This document shows, piece by piece, positions 53,794 to 64,000 of a DNA stretch of 64,000 nucleotides. Under the pieces are notes generated by a model that did no database searches, had not been told where the DNA came from, and worked only from the letters and a program-made list of their open reading frames with translations. Within the stretch, counting starts at the first letter, position 1; every line of letters starts with the position of its first letter. Location: contig JAGVSM010003460.1 of the NCBI GenBank assembly GCA_022494885.1, positions 1 to 64,000 of the forward strand, written 5' to 3'. The stretch comes from Micrasema longulum (taxonomy: Eukaryota; Arthropoda; Insecta; Trichoptera; Brachycentridae). The position numbers and the translations under genes were made by a program.

Positions 53794-54584
53794 TATTTGT
53801 TGGATAAATGTAACATAAATAAATGAATACATTTTTTTTTAAAATCTAGAAGGAACTGACTATGAGTCATTTTGCATTTTTCTTCGCTATTAAGAGAGAC
53901 GCATTGTGACGGTACCTACTGCCTGCTATTGTGAGTGCGATTCAAACGAGTGATCTTGCAAAGAAATGTTTCTATCAAAGCATTGCCAATGTGATGAGGT
54001 AGAGGGCCTTCTTCGTGGCAATAATAATTACCAGAGGTAGGTGACCGCGAGTCGTGACAAACGCGTTCATCGCTCATAGACTCGCGCATTCTGATTATTC
54101 AGATATTCACACGTCTCAGATAAAAATGTATTGATTTTAGTTCAGGTTCTCAAAGCACCATAGGTCGAGCAGCGTTTGTAAACACATACGAGATGTGAAT
54201 TTTGCGACCAAACAAGAACGTGTGAAAAACGTTCGTAGTTTTGATTTCGTGTAAAGTACCGTTGACAGAATAACAGCTAGTAATTTATCTGCACTCACCG
54301 GTGCAGTGGACGGCATCTGGATATTATAACGATAAACTTTTCCACTAAATATATGTTTTTTTGAGTATGATAATATATTGAGTTTATCTGTTGCTATTTC
54401 TTGGTGGAATTTCATTTTTAGCTATAATAAGTAAAACAATTTATTTCGTTTTTTTTCAGATGTTCTTTCGGATCCCGGCAGGATGTTGCGTATCTGTGGA
54501 TGACGTCTCCGTGAAATAAGGTGGAAATGTTCAAATATTCGGGAGTGGATTTATATACGTTATATCTTTAATCTTCGCAAATTC
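53794..54584. other. Intergenic DNA with unassigned ORF
   Basis: A minus-strand 92-codon ORF at 54137-54415 begins MKFHQEIATDKLNILSYSKK. Its first codons share a TTTCTTGGTGGAA word with 29950-29962, just outside the hammerhead pair. No domain is known. Confidence 0.35.
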
Positions 54585-55185
54585 GACCACATAACCGAAT
54601 ATCGCACGCAACTACACTGGCTCAGTATCAGCCATAGAAGAAACATTCACATTCAATCACTTCTTCACAATATTTGAAATAATCCCACTTTGCCTGTTTA
54701 TCTGAGAGAGCTCTACTAATCTCTTTCACAACATGGACTATCTCTTCGTTATAGTAACGAGAGAACCCTTTTAATACATTTTTACCGCTCTAATTTTTGT
54801 GCCTCCTCTTTCACAGTTGTAGCTGCTCGATTGTGGAATAATCTACCCACCAATGTTAGAGACGCCCCTTCTTTATTTACATCTAAATCAAGATTGATAT
54901 GTCACAATCTAAAAAATTGAGTTGTTCCTTTCTTCTCCTTCTTTCCTTAACATCTCCTCTCCTCTCTTCATAGTATAGTGTTAATTTTTTTCAGTTAATT
55001 TTTTTTGGTTAATTTTTGTTTTTTATTTTATATAAAATTTTATGATTCAGTATAATTCTTTAGAGTATGTCGACGTACTTGTGATTTTCTCAAACTGATT
55101 GGTTTGGGTAGGTAGGAAGAAATTGCCTTAGGGCAATATGCCCGCCCTTAAATGTATATATTATATTGTAGATGTTTTTAAAGTG
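54585..55185 (+). pseudogene. LINE 3' end: RT C-terminus plus 3' UTR with TTGCCTTAGGGCAA palindrome
   Basis: With one or two frameshifts the plus strand decodes LHWLSISHRRNIHIQSLLHN, then PVYLRELY, SLRYSNERTLLIHFYRSNFC and ASSFTVVAARLWNNLPTNVR, with LFTSKSRLICHNLKN and a stop. LHWL.I..R......L........YL..L and F...A.RLWN.LP..VR form the C-terminal signature of CR1/Jockey-group RTs. The 3' UTR shares words with 36892-37042 in reverse. 5'-truncated and inactive. Confidence 0.8.
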
Positions 55186-55255
55186 CTATAATATACAAAT
55201 CATTTAATAATTTATATGGGCAAACGGATCTACCAAGAAGGTCAACTAAATACGG

Positions 55256-55660
55256 CTGCAGTCATCTCAGGATTTTTGAAAAATTGTGTATGAAAAATCT
55301 TGACACGATGATCAGTAGCAACATAAAAATCTATTAAAAAAATATGCGATCCGTCATGACATATGAGACCAAATGCGGAACAGACATCACAATAAAAAAA
55401 CGCGCTAAAAGTGAGCATATCTGGTAAAAATCTCCGAGACATAATAAGGAACTCGAGGATAAGGGAAATTTGCGAGATCAAAGATGAAAGAAAGAGGTGG
55501 GAGAACCAACATGCGAGGAGATGGAGCCATCCAGACTCCCTTACGTTGCATTGGACAGCCGACCCCAAGGTAGACGACTCTCGATCAGATGGCCAAAGAG
55601 AGGAATCGACAGCTGGAATGGACCTCGCAGGAGGCTAATCCCCCTTGAAAAACAAGTTAC
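55256..55660 (+). pseudogene. RTE-like LINE C-terminal fragment, frameshifted
   Basis: One frame gives ISGKNLRDIIRNSRIREICE, then IKDERKRWENQHARRW. A +1 shift continues the domain as EEMEPSRLPYVALDSRPQGR, then RLSIRWPKRGIDSW. The order LRD.IRN..IR..C.I.D......HARR(M)....L........RP.GR...R.P.R..DSW is the C-terminal block of RTE-like insect LINEs. It ends in an AGAATAAGAATAAGAATAAA microsatellite tail, as many RTE-type elements do. Confidence 0.72.
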
Positions 55661-56378
55661 AAGGCCTACACTTAGAAGAATAAGAATAAGAATAAAAATA
55701 TTAAACGTAATAATCTCAAATAGATAAAAAAACAAAAATGTCTGCAATGTAATAAATAATTTCGATGAAAATTTATGTGGGTAAATTTACTATATATATT
55801 GAAATGTGAATCGAAGTATTTGACATTCCAATAAAATCAAGTTAGATATAGGTAAGAGTTATATTTAGTTAGGTGTGACTTGTTTAAGCTTACAAACACG
55901 TCGCCTTTGCTTGTATGTTTTGTCAAAAGATCCATGACTTTAGAGGAAGTAAGATTGCGTGACAAGACAGAATTATTACTATATTTGCTCGTCCTCGCAG
56001 CACACCGCGCACGACGCTAACTTGGTGATGCTGGCTTCTAAGTACGGTTGGTTGGTAACTCTACTAGTAACTGGAAACGTCTTCATTTCCAGCAACCGCT
56101 AAATTGTCTAGTCACTAAACTTATAATTGCACCCCGCCAGCAGGTGCGAGATAGACAATTAAGATTGATGAGATATCAATAATGCAGCTAACGCTTTTCT
56201 GGCAAAGGTTTATTACAGAACTAACTGCAAATCTTTAATAATTTATAGTTAGTTTTGTCGTATAATTTCAGTTTCTAAGTAAATCAGAGAGTTCCTACTC
56301 ATATTAACGACTTTATAAAATTAAGTGGTTTGATGTTTTTCACGATAGATATGATAATAAATATTAGTAAATAATCAC
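55661..56378. other. Intergenic DNA with a GC-richer patch
   Basis: 55985-56135 contains CTCGCAGCACACCGCGCACG and GGAAACGTCTTCATTTCC, an inverted repeat of GGAAA(C/T)G. No identity found. Confidence 0.35.
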
Positions 56379-56413
56379 CTGACAAAGAGACGGTTATGTC
56401 TCAAAAACGGTAG
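56379..56413 (+). ncRNA. Hammerhead-like motif, degenerate CCGGT type
   Basis: CTGACAA (56379-56385), an extra A, GAGAC/GTCTC stem II around GGTTAT, then AAAAAC-GGTAGACATT. It is the same arrangement as 47641-47675 with different damage (GAAA to AAAA, CUGANGA to CUGACAA). Confidence 0.38.
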
Positions 56414-56513
56414 ACATTAAAAGGTCGGTAGTCGGTTAATTTAATTCATTTACTGACACGAATCGAAACATTTGGTCACAAAGTTAATGCTTTAAATATA
56501 AATAATAAGCATA

Positions 56514-57286
56514 GAATTAAGAATAGTCCAGAAGGAGCGTAGAATCATATTTGAATACATCGGACTGTGTTCAATAATTCCCTTACTTATACACACTTTC
56601 GCCGCGCGCATACTTAAAGTCACGGAGTAATATTGCCAGATCGCGAAGAATATAACCATAACACAAATGTAAGGTAAAAAAGAAACGATTTGTTAATTTT
56701 TCTAAAATTTTATTGTGCACTCGGAAACATTGATTGACACAGCATAGTAGATAAGTAAGGGGTCATTCAATTCAATTCATAAGAGTAATTGAATTAATGA
56801 ACTTTGAACTTAAAATATAAAACAAGTTTTATTTTACGTAAAACGAATATTTTTATATCATGTTAAATGATACTTCATGTTTTAAAGATAATGACAGCCA
56901 AATGTCCACCACGGCGTTGTTTAATCCGAGGTTTAATTTTCATTATTTTTCTTATTATATGAGCAAAATAGGGTAAAAATTTTTACTACCCTAGCATCAC
57001 ACAGATGGAAAAATAATTCAATTTTTAAGTAATGCATTTGTGACAAACACATTCATTTGATAATTTCACATGAAATGTGATTGCATCCTGTTTCTTTAAG
57101 ATCCTAGCAGTATCTCTACACTTTAAAAGGACACAACACGGCATGGTTAAATTTGAATCAGGAGTTGCGTACTGAGCGACGTCTACAAAGAAACTAATGG
57201 GTCAAAACGTAAACCTACTCATTTATGCATAGTTTAGTCGCCTTCTGTTTGATGTGCATATGCGGTTTTTGGACTATTCTTAACTC
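56514..57286. mobile_element. 773-bp TIR element with TA target-site duplication
   Basis: The left end GAATTAAGAATAGTCCAGAA matches the right end (reverse complement GAGTTAAGAATAGTCCAAAA) over about 18 bp. TA flanks both ends (56512-56513 and 57287-57288). The interior has CGCCGCGCGCATACTTAAAG and AAAAGGACACAACACGGCAT but no transposase frame. A non-autonomous Tc1/mariner-like element is the simplest reading. Confidence 0.68.
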
Positions 57287-57288
57287 TA

Positions 57289-58589
57289 TGATAACAAGTA
57301 TAATGAAAGCCGGTATCCAAAACAAGATTTTTTTTATTTTTTTTCATTTTCTTTTCTATCTCTGACACAACTTGCACTTGAAATTTAAGCCGACAATATT
57401 TTAATACGGATAAAAGTAAGATTGTTATTTCAAACAGCCATATAAAATGAGGACGATGTAAACAAAAAAAACATCATGACTAGGTATTTGTAGAAAAAAA
57501 AACTTACATTCTAACTAGCTATAACTAACTATCTATAAAACTATTTCCGTTTTAAATAAAACGGTGTGAAAATAACAGAAATGTTGCAAGGGAGTAAGAA
57601 CACGATTGTTTAAGATTCTGTAAGAGTGAATTTATTTGTGTTATGTAAGAATTTCTTGTGTCTATAATTTGTTTAAGTATGTGCTTTTCCATACAAGGAT
57701 ATATGGATAGATACCTTCCGAATAAATTATAATAAGTACTTCTTACTAGATAAGTATTGCAAAAGATACGTTACAGATAATGCCATAAGACGCATATTTT
57801 TTGGTTTGAATGAAAACAAACAATTGCTATTTTTACTTAAATATTAAAATTAAGTTAAAACATAAGAAAAAACTTTCAATGCATTACACTAACGCTGATT
57901 TCCTTGGTATTAATATTTACTCAACAAGCTATAATTGTTTGATTTACGAACATAATATGTGAAAGGACTTGTGAAAAAGGAAAACGCGATTAAATTCGCA
58001 AATATTGTGATGGAATTTTTTAGTGTTTTGTTGAACATTAAAATCATCTAATTTGTGAAAAAAATAATTCTTTTATTTGATGATACTGATATGTTCACAG
58101 CTCTTTCTTATAATTTTAATGCCTGAAAAAAACGCCTATTATTGCGTAATTAATTGTTGAAAATTCTACCTATAATAAAACGTTGCATTAATTTATTTTC
58201 CTTTACAGATACTAAAGAATAATAAATAATTGTTACAGTAACAAGGGGATATGCAATTAATCAAATAGCACAAGCGATTTATAATGACGGTGTGCTTCTT
58301 ATGAGAGAAAATAGCTCCGAATACGCTCGGAGTGAGTATGAATTTATGTATTGCTGCGAGATTAATATGACTTCTATATACTGTCTCGTTTTGTCTACTA
58401 ACTCGGCATAATATTCCGATTGCCTTTACAATCTACAGTTGCAACTTGTGCGTAACTGCTGTGAAATCGTCGCGATAATTAATTCTTTCTCTTCCAACAA
58501 TTGTTGGCATTGGTCGTAAAAAATAATTCGAAACTGCCAAATATTCACACGGTACACATTTTATTTCCATCATAATTTGTATACCGTTT
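57289..58589. other. AT-rich DNA, nothing recognised
   Basis: A short palindrome, CTCCGAATACGCTCGGAG, lies at 58315-58332. No gene is supported. Confidence 0.4.
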
Positions 58590-58770
58590 TGAGTGCTGGC
58601 TGGCAGATTGCAGGGGTGAGGATGAGCACCAACACGGTGCGCTGGACCAACCAGATTAGGTCTGCGACAGGCTCTCCATGGACTGAAGCACCCATCCGCC
58701 TAGCCGAGTAGAGGGACAACATTGTATAGCTGACAAGAGTTGAACTGGGGGACTTTATTTGCGACGATCT
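58590..58770 (+). pseudogene. LINE C-terminal fragment (RWTNQI type)
   Basis: The plus strand reads VRMSTNTVRWTNQIRSATGS, then PWTEAPIRLAE, a TAG and RDNIV. The pattern RW(T/S)(D/N)QIR..TG....EA.RLAE.RD.W...V is the C-terminal block of one lineage of insect LINEs; TAG replaces a residue just before RD. Higher GC content than the flanks supports a coding origin. Confidence 0.6.
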
Positions 58771-60469
58771 TCAGTGATAAGCGAACGCATAACATAATTA
58801 TGACCACGATTATTAAAAAAAAAAAAATATTTGAACTTAAAAACACGACTGGCATTTTTAATATAAATTTTAAAAATTGACATTAAATCACTAAGAAAAT
58901 ATTTTTATTATTTTTTAATACAAAAGTTGGTATTTTTATACTTACCGACTTAATAATAATAAAAAATCCGAATATTTTTTTCATATGAATATGATTTAAT
59001 GCGATGCGAAAACTTGTCAGGCACTTAAAGCCAGATGAACAAAAAAATAATTAAAAATTGTACATAATAAGGAAGTTCAGTGCTAAGGGTAATTGGATAT
59101 AATTTTTTTTTTCTTACTCGTGGTAAAAATTAGAGCATTTAATTGTAGGGGAAGTTTCACGAAAATGTATGAAGAAGTTAATAAAATACATTCTGATAAA
59201 CAACTACTTTCAAACGCGTCAGAGGTTTTGGTCAATAGCTGTTTAGAATAGAATAGCCAATAAACTATGGGTGGTGATAGATTTCCGTTTTTTGGAAAGC
59301 CATGTTTCAAGTGTTTTCATACGTACGTGGTTCTCTTTTTAAACGTCAGCTTAATTCACCGACGACAACTCGTGACTCACGGGTGGGATAATTTCTAAAT
59401 AACAAAGCTTCAAAAAAACACAGCGTCGATAATACAATACACAAAAATCAAAAAAATAAAATTTTGGCTTCATTTGATAGTCTATTAATAAATACCATGC
59501 ATTGTTTCGTTTTTGTGAAAATGTTTTATCTTAGGTACTCTTTTCATTAAACCCATTTTGTCCATATTGACAAAAGCGCTAAAATTAATAATCATTTAAC
59601 TATTCCACTTCAATAACAAATTCTGTGTGTGTCTTGTTTGGTCGTTTGATATCAAAATAATGCAAAATTAAATCATAAAATAATTTCCAACACGTTTGTT
59701 ATGCTCTATATTCAATCAAAAGCGGAGTGTGAAATCTTACAAAATACTTAATGGGTATATAACTAGACAAATTGTATTTTATTACTGTTATTAAATTGCT
59801 GTAAATTATAAGCTACGCTTTCAGACTTTACATTGCTCTAAGAAAACTTTTCAAGAATCAAAAGTTACATACACAATACACATAACTATGCACACATAAT
59901 ATTATTATGCATGTTAGGATCTAGGTAATAGTATAAACTTCACCCACGCACACAACGGGATTTTTAAACATGCCACAATCAAAGTAAAACCAAAGCATGG
60001 AGACTTTTTTTTATAAGTATGTGTGTAGGTATATTGTATATGAATATTGAACAAACTATTTGCTCACGGCAATCATATTTGGTTTTCCACTAAGCAAAAC
60101 TTCTTTAATCAAAGTGAAATTAAATGGTCAAAGAAAAATCGTATCTAGCTGAAATACAAAAAATTGAAATTCAGAAAATACGAATTTAAAGAAAATAACG
60201 TAATAAAATGTGTTTAAATACGTGAAACATAAAATTATAGACGATCAAGGTTTTTACTAAACATATTTATAAATATTGATTGAAAACCGTGCATTTTTAA
60301 CATTACAATATTAACTAATTCAGGAAACACAGAATGTCTTATATTTAAAAATAGAAATTAATAGGAAGAGTGGGGTGGGGTTACTCCATCGGTCTGTCTA
60401 TGGTAACTAGACTAACTACATTAGCTCTTCAAGAAGAACTAATTTTGATAACCTCTATATTATTATAAG
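58771..60469. other. AT-rich DNA, nothing recognised
   Basis: A minus-strand 75-codon ORF at 59083-59310 has no domain. Confidence 0.4.
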
Positions 60470-60797
60470 TTGCTCTTCTAAGAGAAACTTTTGTTTTCAT
60501 GCCTTAATGTCCATAATGTAAAGATTAGTCAATTCGTCACTGAACTTATAATTCTTTCGGATAGATCTTCCTGCTTTTCAGTGTGGGATGAAGATGGATT
60601 GGCACGGTTAAGCTCGAAGTCTTGTATGTTTTTCGTATTTATGAATATATTGTATACCATTATTTTATTTCCCTTGTTTGTCTTTGCTACATACTCGTAA
60701 TTTCATGTTATTATTCAGTTTCTTGTTCATATTTTCTTCACATAACTGTTGTAGTTGGCTAAGGCAGTATATTTATTCAATAAATAAATAAATTAGT
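60470..60797 (+). mobile_element. LINE 3' terminus, same family as 37338-38075
   Basis: The last coding stretch (ACTTTTGTTTTCATGCC, TTAGTCAATTCGTCACTGAA) and the 3' UTR (TTATTTCCCTTGTTTGTCTT, TGCTACATACTCGTAATTTC, CACATAACTGTTGTAGTTGG) align in order with 37738-38075. It ends in AATAAATAAATAAAT. Only about 330 bp is retained. Confidence 0.78.
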
Positions 60798-61328
60798 ATT
60801 TTATTTTTACTAGGAGATATTTCTATCAAATATTATATGCTCACGACTACCTATAAATAGTGTATTACATGCCGTGAACAATAATTATAAAGGGTGATGG
60901 GTCTAGTAATATTATATCTGTACCTTAGAGCTTAGAGGATAAAACACGGGAGTCTAGTTTTTGGCGGTTTGAAGTTTAAAATGCAGAAATTATGGCAATA
61001 AGTTATTTTATACGCGAATAAAACACCAAAGTCGACAAAAAAATGTTTTTTTTTTAATTTGAGATAAAAATCCGAAATCCACTTTGTTTTAGTGCAAAAA
61101 ACATCAGTAGTCCCAGATAAGCTATTTCAATATGACCTTATCAAAAAATAATAATATTACATTGAAAGTTCTTTCTAGATTTAAATTGTCTCATTTGGTT
61201 AAAAAATTATCATGTTTTGTAAATCTCACAAACACAAACCTTTTTCTGAACATTTCGTTCAATGAGACTCCCATGGTGTATCTTTTAAGATACATATAAT
61301 ATAAGATTACAAACAAGATACTGATTAA
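60798..61328. other. AT-rich DNA, nothing recognised
   Basis: No supported feature. Confidence 0.4.
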
Positions 61329-61718
61329 TCTATACATATTATATATGAAATTATATAATGTAGGTTTAGTATGTTTGTGACCATTGCATTTTAGCAGAAG
61401 AGTGTTCCTATATAATTTTTATGCGGAAGTTCTAATAGAAACGGAACATTCTATGCGTTTAAAATTGACTCATAATTTGTCATAGTTAACAAGTACTGAA
61501 TGACAATTCTACACAGGGCTGCCATTTTATCAATTTTAGCCTAAGTTACAATTTTCTTTCCTCATATTTTACATCATAGTCACAGCAACGCAAATTAAGA
61601 TATTAAATTGGGCAATATATTTTCTCAGTCAATGAATAGTTGCTAGACTATTTTTATTTACTCCCCTAATAATCAATATCAGACAAAGCCACAGCGAAGC
61701 GTGGCCGGGTTTAGCTAG
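61329..61718 (+). mobile_element. Complete non-autonomous Helitron-like element, 390 bp
   Basis: 5' end A|TCTATACATATTATATATGA; 3' end GACAAAGCCACAGCGAAGCG, then TGGCCGGGTTTAG-CTAG|T. The hairpin CCAC-A-GC/GC-GTGG ends about 11 nt before CTAG, and the element sits between A and T. These are the structural hallmarks of Helitrons. There are no TIRs and no coding. The CGAAGCGTGGCCGGGTTTAG end resembles the eroded 3' end at 42731. Confidence 0.8.
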
Positions 61719-62556
61719 TATATTACATTAAACAGTATCTTGTATTTCATCTATGAATGTACATGTCTAGTTATCTGTCATTGTTCCTTTAACATAAATA
61801 AATAAATAAGATTAGAACCTACACATAGAGAATAAGACAAAAGTATTAAATGAGTAATGTATAAAATTGATTTGTTTTACTGATATGATTGAACAAGTCG
61901 GTAGTCAATAAACGTTAGATACAGTAATGAAGTAAGACGTGTATGATTATTCACATTGCATTCGAGAGGCCTGCGTTTTACAAGATGGCGTCTCTTCCAG
62001 TAAAGTTTATGAGGCACAATCATCTAAGGTGGTATAATTACACGAGTTACATAATGGCAGATAGACGTTCCGGATTGTGGTGTGGATTGAAGGTCATACC
62101 AGATTACTGGCAACGGCATGGTGTGGCGTGGTTTAGGATGCGATGGGATAGCGCATAGCGGACGGCGGGCGGCAGTTGGTGTCGACATGATGCATAAATA
62201 CCTCAAATAATAGATATATGTAATACTTATTTGATATACTTATTTGATAAACATACGCGCAGAGTAACGAACGCATTTTTATTTTTTTAAAAACCATTGC
62301 CTACTTGAATTATTTAACAAACAGATTATTGAAAGCCCGGGCTTGTACTTAAAATTCCTCGGCTTGAGCATATATTTAAATAACTACATGGATTTTGTGT
62401 TCCTTTTACGTTTTGCGGAGCGATAATTTTATCGCATTTTTCTTAATATGTACTAAAAGCAAAAATTTAACAAAAAAACCGATTTTTTAAATTATAATAA
62501 ATTTTTATCAAAAAATGTTTTTGTGTTCATATAACTCATAAGAACATTAAAATTTT
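61719..62556. other. Intergenic DNA with a GC-richer patch at 61950-62200
   Basis: 61943-62158 is open for 71 codons (AFERPAFYKMASLPVKFMRH, WYNYTSYIMADRRSGLWCGL) and ends with GCGGACGGCGGGCGGCAG. It has better codon balance than most chance ORFs, but I know of no matching family. Possibly a fragment of a TE-borne or host gene. Confidence 0.35.
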
Positions 62557-62676
62557 AGAGCCGCTTTGAACGAGTTGTAATTAACTGACTATTAGAAGGA
62601 AATTAAGTTTTGGTAAAGCGGTGTTTGAACCTCGGACATTTGATCCGTGAATCCGCGTCACTAGCCACGGACCATA
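62557..62676 (-). repeat. SINE-C copy
   Basis: Minus strand: GGTCCGTGGCTAGTGACGCG, ATTCACGGATCAAATGTCCG, AGGTTCAAACACCGCTTTAC, then AACTTAATTTCCTTCTAATA. The order is the same as at 16527-16649, with a lost base in the head. Confidence 0.65.
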
Positions 62677-62769
62677 ACCCGGTTTTTTATACTAAATGCA
62701 CTGAGGATACGTAACTGCACATACTTTCCCAAAATACGAATGAATGCTGCACTGCTAGTCCGTAGTGCA

Positions 62770-63143
62770 TAGTGCATATACAATATATCGCTAGCCCAAA
62801 GCAACAGTGAGATATGTCTAAGAGACAGCGTAAGAAATGAAAAAATAAGGCACCGAACCGGAGTTGTGGATATCATGGATCGTGCAGCGAAATTGAAACG
62901 GCAGTGGGCAGGATACTTGGCGAGACAAAATGGTGGCAGGTGGACACCCAGAATAATAAAGTGGAGACCATGGGCAAATAAAAGAAGTGTTAAAAGGCCA
63001 CAGAAAAGATGGGTCGATGACATTGCCTCAATCGCCGGTAAAACGTGGATGATAAAAGCGGGTGATAGGAAGGAATGGAGACGTTTGGAAGGGGCCTTTA
63101 TCCAGCAGTGGAGAGAATAAGGCTGAAGAAGAAGAAGAAACAA
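62770..63143 (+). pseudogene. RTE-clade LINE C-terminus
   Basis: The plus strand (upstream part in another frame) reads RDSVRNEKIRHRTGVVDIMD, then RAAKLKRQWAGYLARQNGGR, WTPRIIKWRPWANKRSVKRP, QKRWVDDIASIAGKTWMIKA and GDRKEWRRLEGAFIQQW, with a stop at 63118-63120. This is the characteristic RTE-type tail: LKWQWAGH.AR..D.RW...V..WRP...KRS.GRP..RW.DD....AG..W...A.DR..W..L.EA..QQW. The short 3' end GAAGAAGAAGAAGAAAC is the expected microsatellite terminus. The catalytic domains are absent. The 160-codon minus-strand ORF is its shadow. Confidence 0.9.
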
Positions 63144-63164
63144 TCAATCAATTATCATCGTATC

Positions 63165-63350
63165 CCTACCCGGGACCTCAAGTATAGTGTGCGAATGCGC
63201 TAACTACTACAACACGAGGCCGACATATTTCCACTCCTTTAACTTTTCTAGGATTTTTATCTAAAAGTAGCCAAAAACAGTTGTCGAAAAAACCTCATTC
63301 AGGATTCTGGTTCTATTTAACACACATAACTGTAGTCTACACAAAATAAA
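63165..63350 (-). repeat. SINE-A, long form, 3'-truncated
   Basis: The tRNA-like head (GTTGTAGTAGTTAGCGCATT; B-box GGTCCCGGGTAGGGATAC, eroded) and complete 5' extension (GAACCAGAATCCTGAATGAG, CTACTTTTAGATAAAAATCC on minus) are present. The body and tail are missing and the cut lies close to the RTE 3' end. Confidence 0.7.
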
Positions 63351-64000
63351 TTTAAATTTGAAATAAATAATAAATGTACTCTACATAAGTAAATATTAAA
63401 AAGAACAATACAGGTATAATAATTTAAAGCAGTTATGTATTTTGTATAGCTTGTTTTATGTTTATTTAAAATAATAACGCATCCCTTCACTTAGCTGTCG
63501 TTTGCACACTGCACTTCGTCTCGCGTTTGAACCCTAACGGAGACGTTTAAAAACACGCGAGGGGTTTGCATGTTAATATTATTATTATAATACCCACATA
63601 ATATTATTTTAAACGAAGGTACGGTGCAGCTTAAATAATGACTTATACCCTTCCTTCCGGTGGACGATTTCGGTTCGTATTACAAAACACGACACACCTG
63701 ATGTCACCCGTGTGATCTTTTCACGGTCAACTTCAGCGACGTTCTGGTTCAAATCTACCCAAGTTTATGGCGTTTACATTTTTTATCTATACAACAAAGT
63801 ATAATAATTGTTAAACATTGCTATTCAAAATCACTTTCTTTAGTGGCTTCATGTCAATTCTACAAATCAGAGTATGTATATTACTTACATTTGAAAATTT
63901 TTCAGTAATATTTTAAAAATTAACTATGTTCCAAATGAGCCAGACCTTTGTTCTGTTATCTGAGATGAGTGATAGGCAATAAAAAAAAAGATTTATTACA
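63351..64000. other. AT-rich DNA with a short GC-richer patch
   Basis: 63480-63570 (TGCACTTCGTCTCGCGTTTG; AAACACGCGAGGGGTTTGC) and 63650-63730 are GC-richer. No ORF or repeat partner is found before the window ends. Confidence 0.35.

Noticed and set aside
62661..63143. 160-codon minus-strand ORF
   Set aside because: Opposite-strand shadow of a clearly identified RTE C-terminus in the plus frame.

Overview
This window looks like gene-poor, repeat-dense, AT-rich insect nuclear DNA. The mix of non-LTR retrotransposons (RTE-like C-termini and Jockey/CR1-like ORF1-EN-RT parts), tRNA-promoter SINEs, small Helitrons, a mariner relic and many MITEs is what one expects in an arthropod, plausibly a lepidopteran; the order is inferred, not proven. 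I find no host protein gene, no rRNA, no functional tRNA and no CRISPR array. Nearly all ORFs are either relics of mobile elements or chance ORFs in AT-rich DNA.

Layout. 1-2.5 kb: a minus-strand non-LTR element with an ORF1 C-terminal domain, an AP-type endonuclease and the beginning of reverse transcriptase, which runs off the left edge. It is broken by a frameshift and by loss of the catalytic Glu. 2.5-14 kb: AT-rich DNA with copies of one SINE family (called SINE-A here) and an 0.8 kb TIR element at 6.6-7.4 kb. 14-20 kb: a mariner relic, two further SINE families (SINE-B, SINE-C), a 16-bp minisatellite and copies of a MITE-like family (Repeat T). 22-28 kb: several LINE 3' ends, a 963-bp near-perfect foldback element flanked by TTAA, and paired Repeat T copies. 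30 kb: an inverted pair of hammerhead-ribozyme-like sequences. 33-38 kb: tandem MITEs (Repeat R), nested insertions in SINE-A and more LINE 3' ends. 41-48 kb: Helitron-like elements and a 1.09 kb TIR element with internal tandem repeats. 49-57 kb: a SINE-A copy split by paired Repeat R MITEs, a 355-bp hairpin MITE, LINE tails and a 773-bp TA-flanked element. 58-64 kb: LINE and RTE C-terminal relics, a complete 390-bp Helitron-like element and SINE copies.

The elements do not form a functional pathway. They record successive insertions: SINE-A is both a frequent resident and a target of later insertions, and LINE 3' ends, which could supply retrotransposition machinery to SINEs, are present in at least five sequence types. 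The most notable structures are the hammerhead-like motifs (around 30.05, 30.29, 47.65 and 56.39 kb), the TTAA foldback element, and SINE-A's unusual 5' extension ahead of its tRNA-like promoter. All identifications come from reading motifs by eye; no database search was run.
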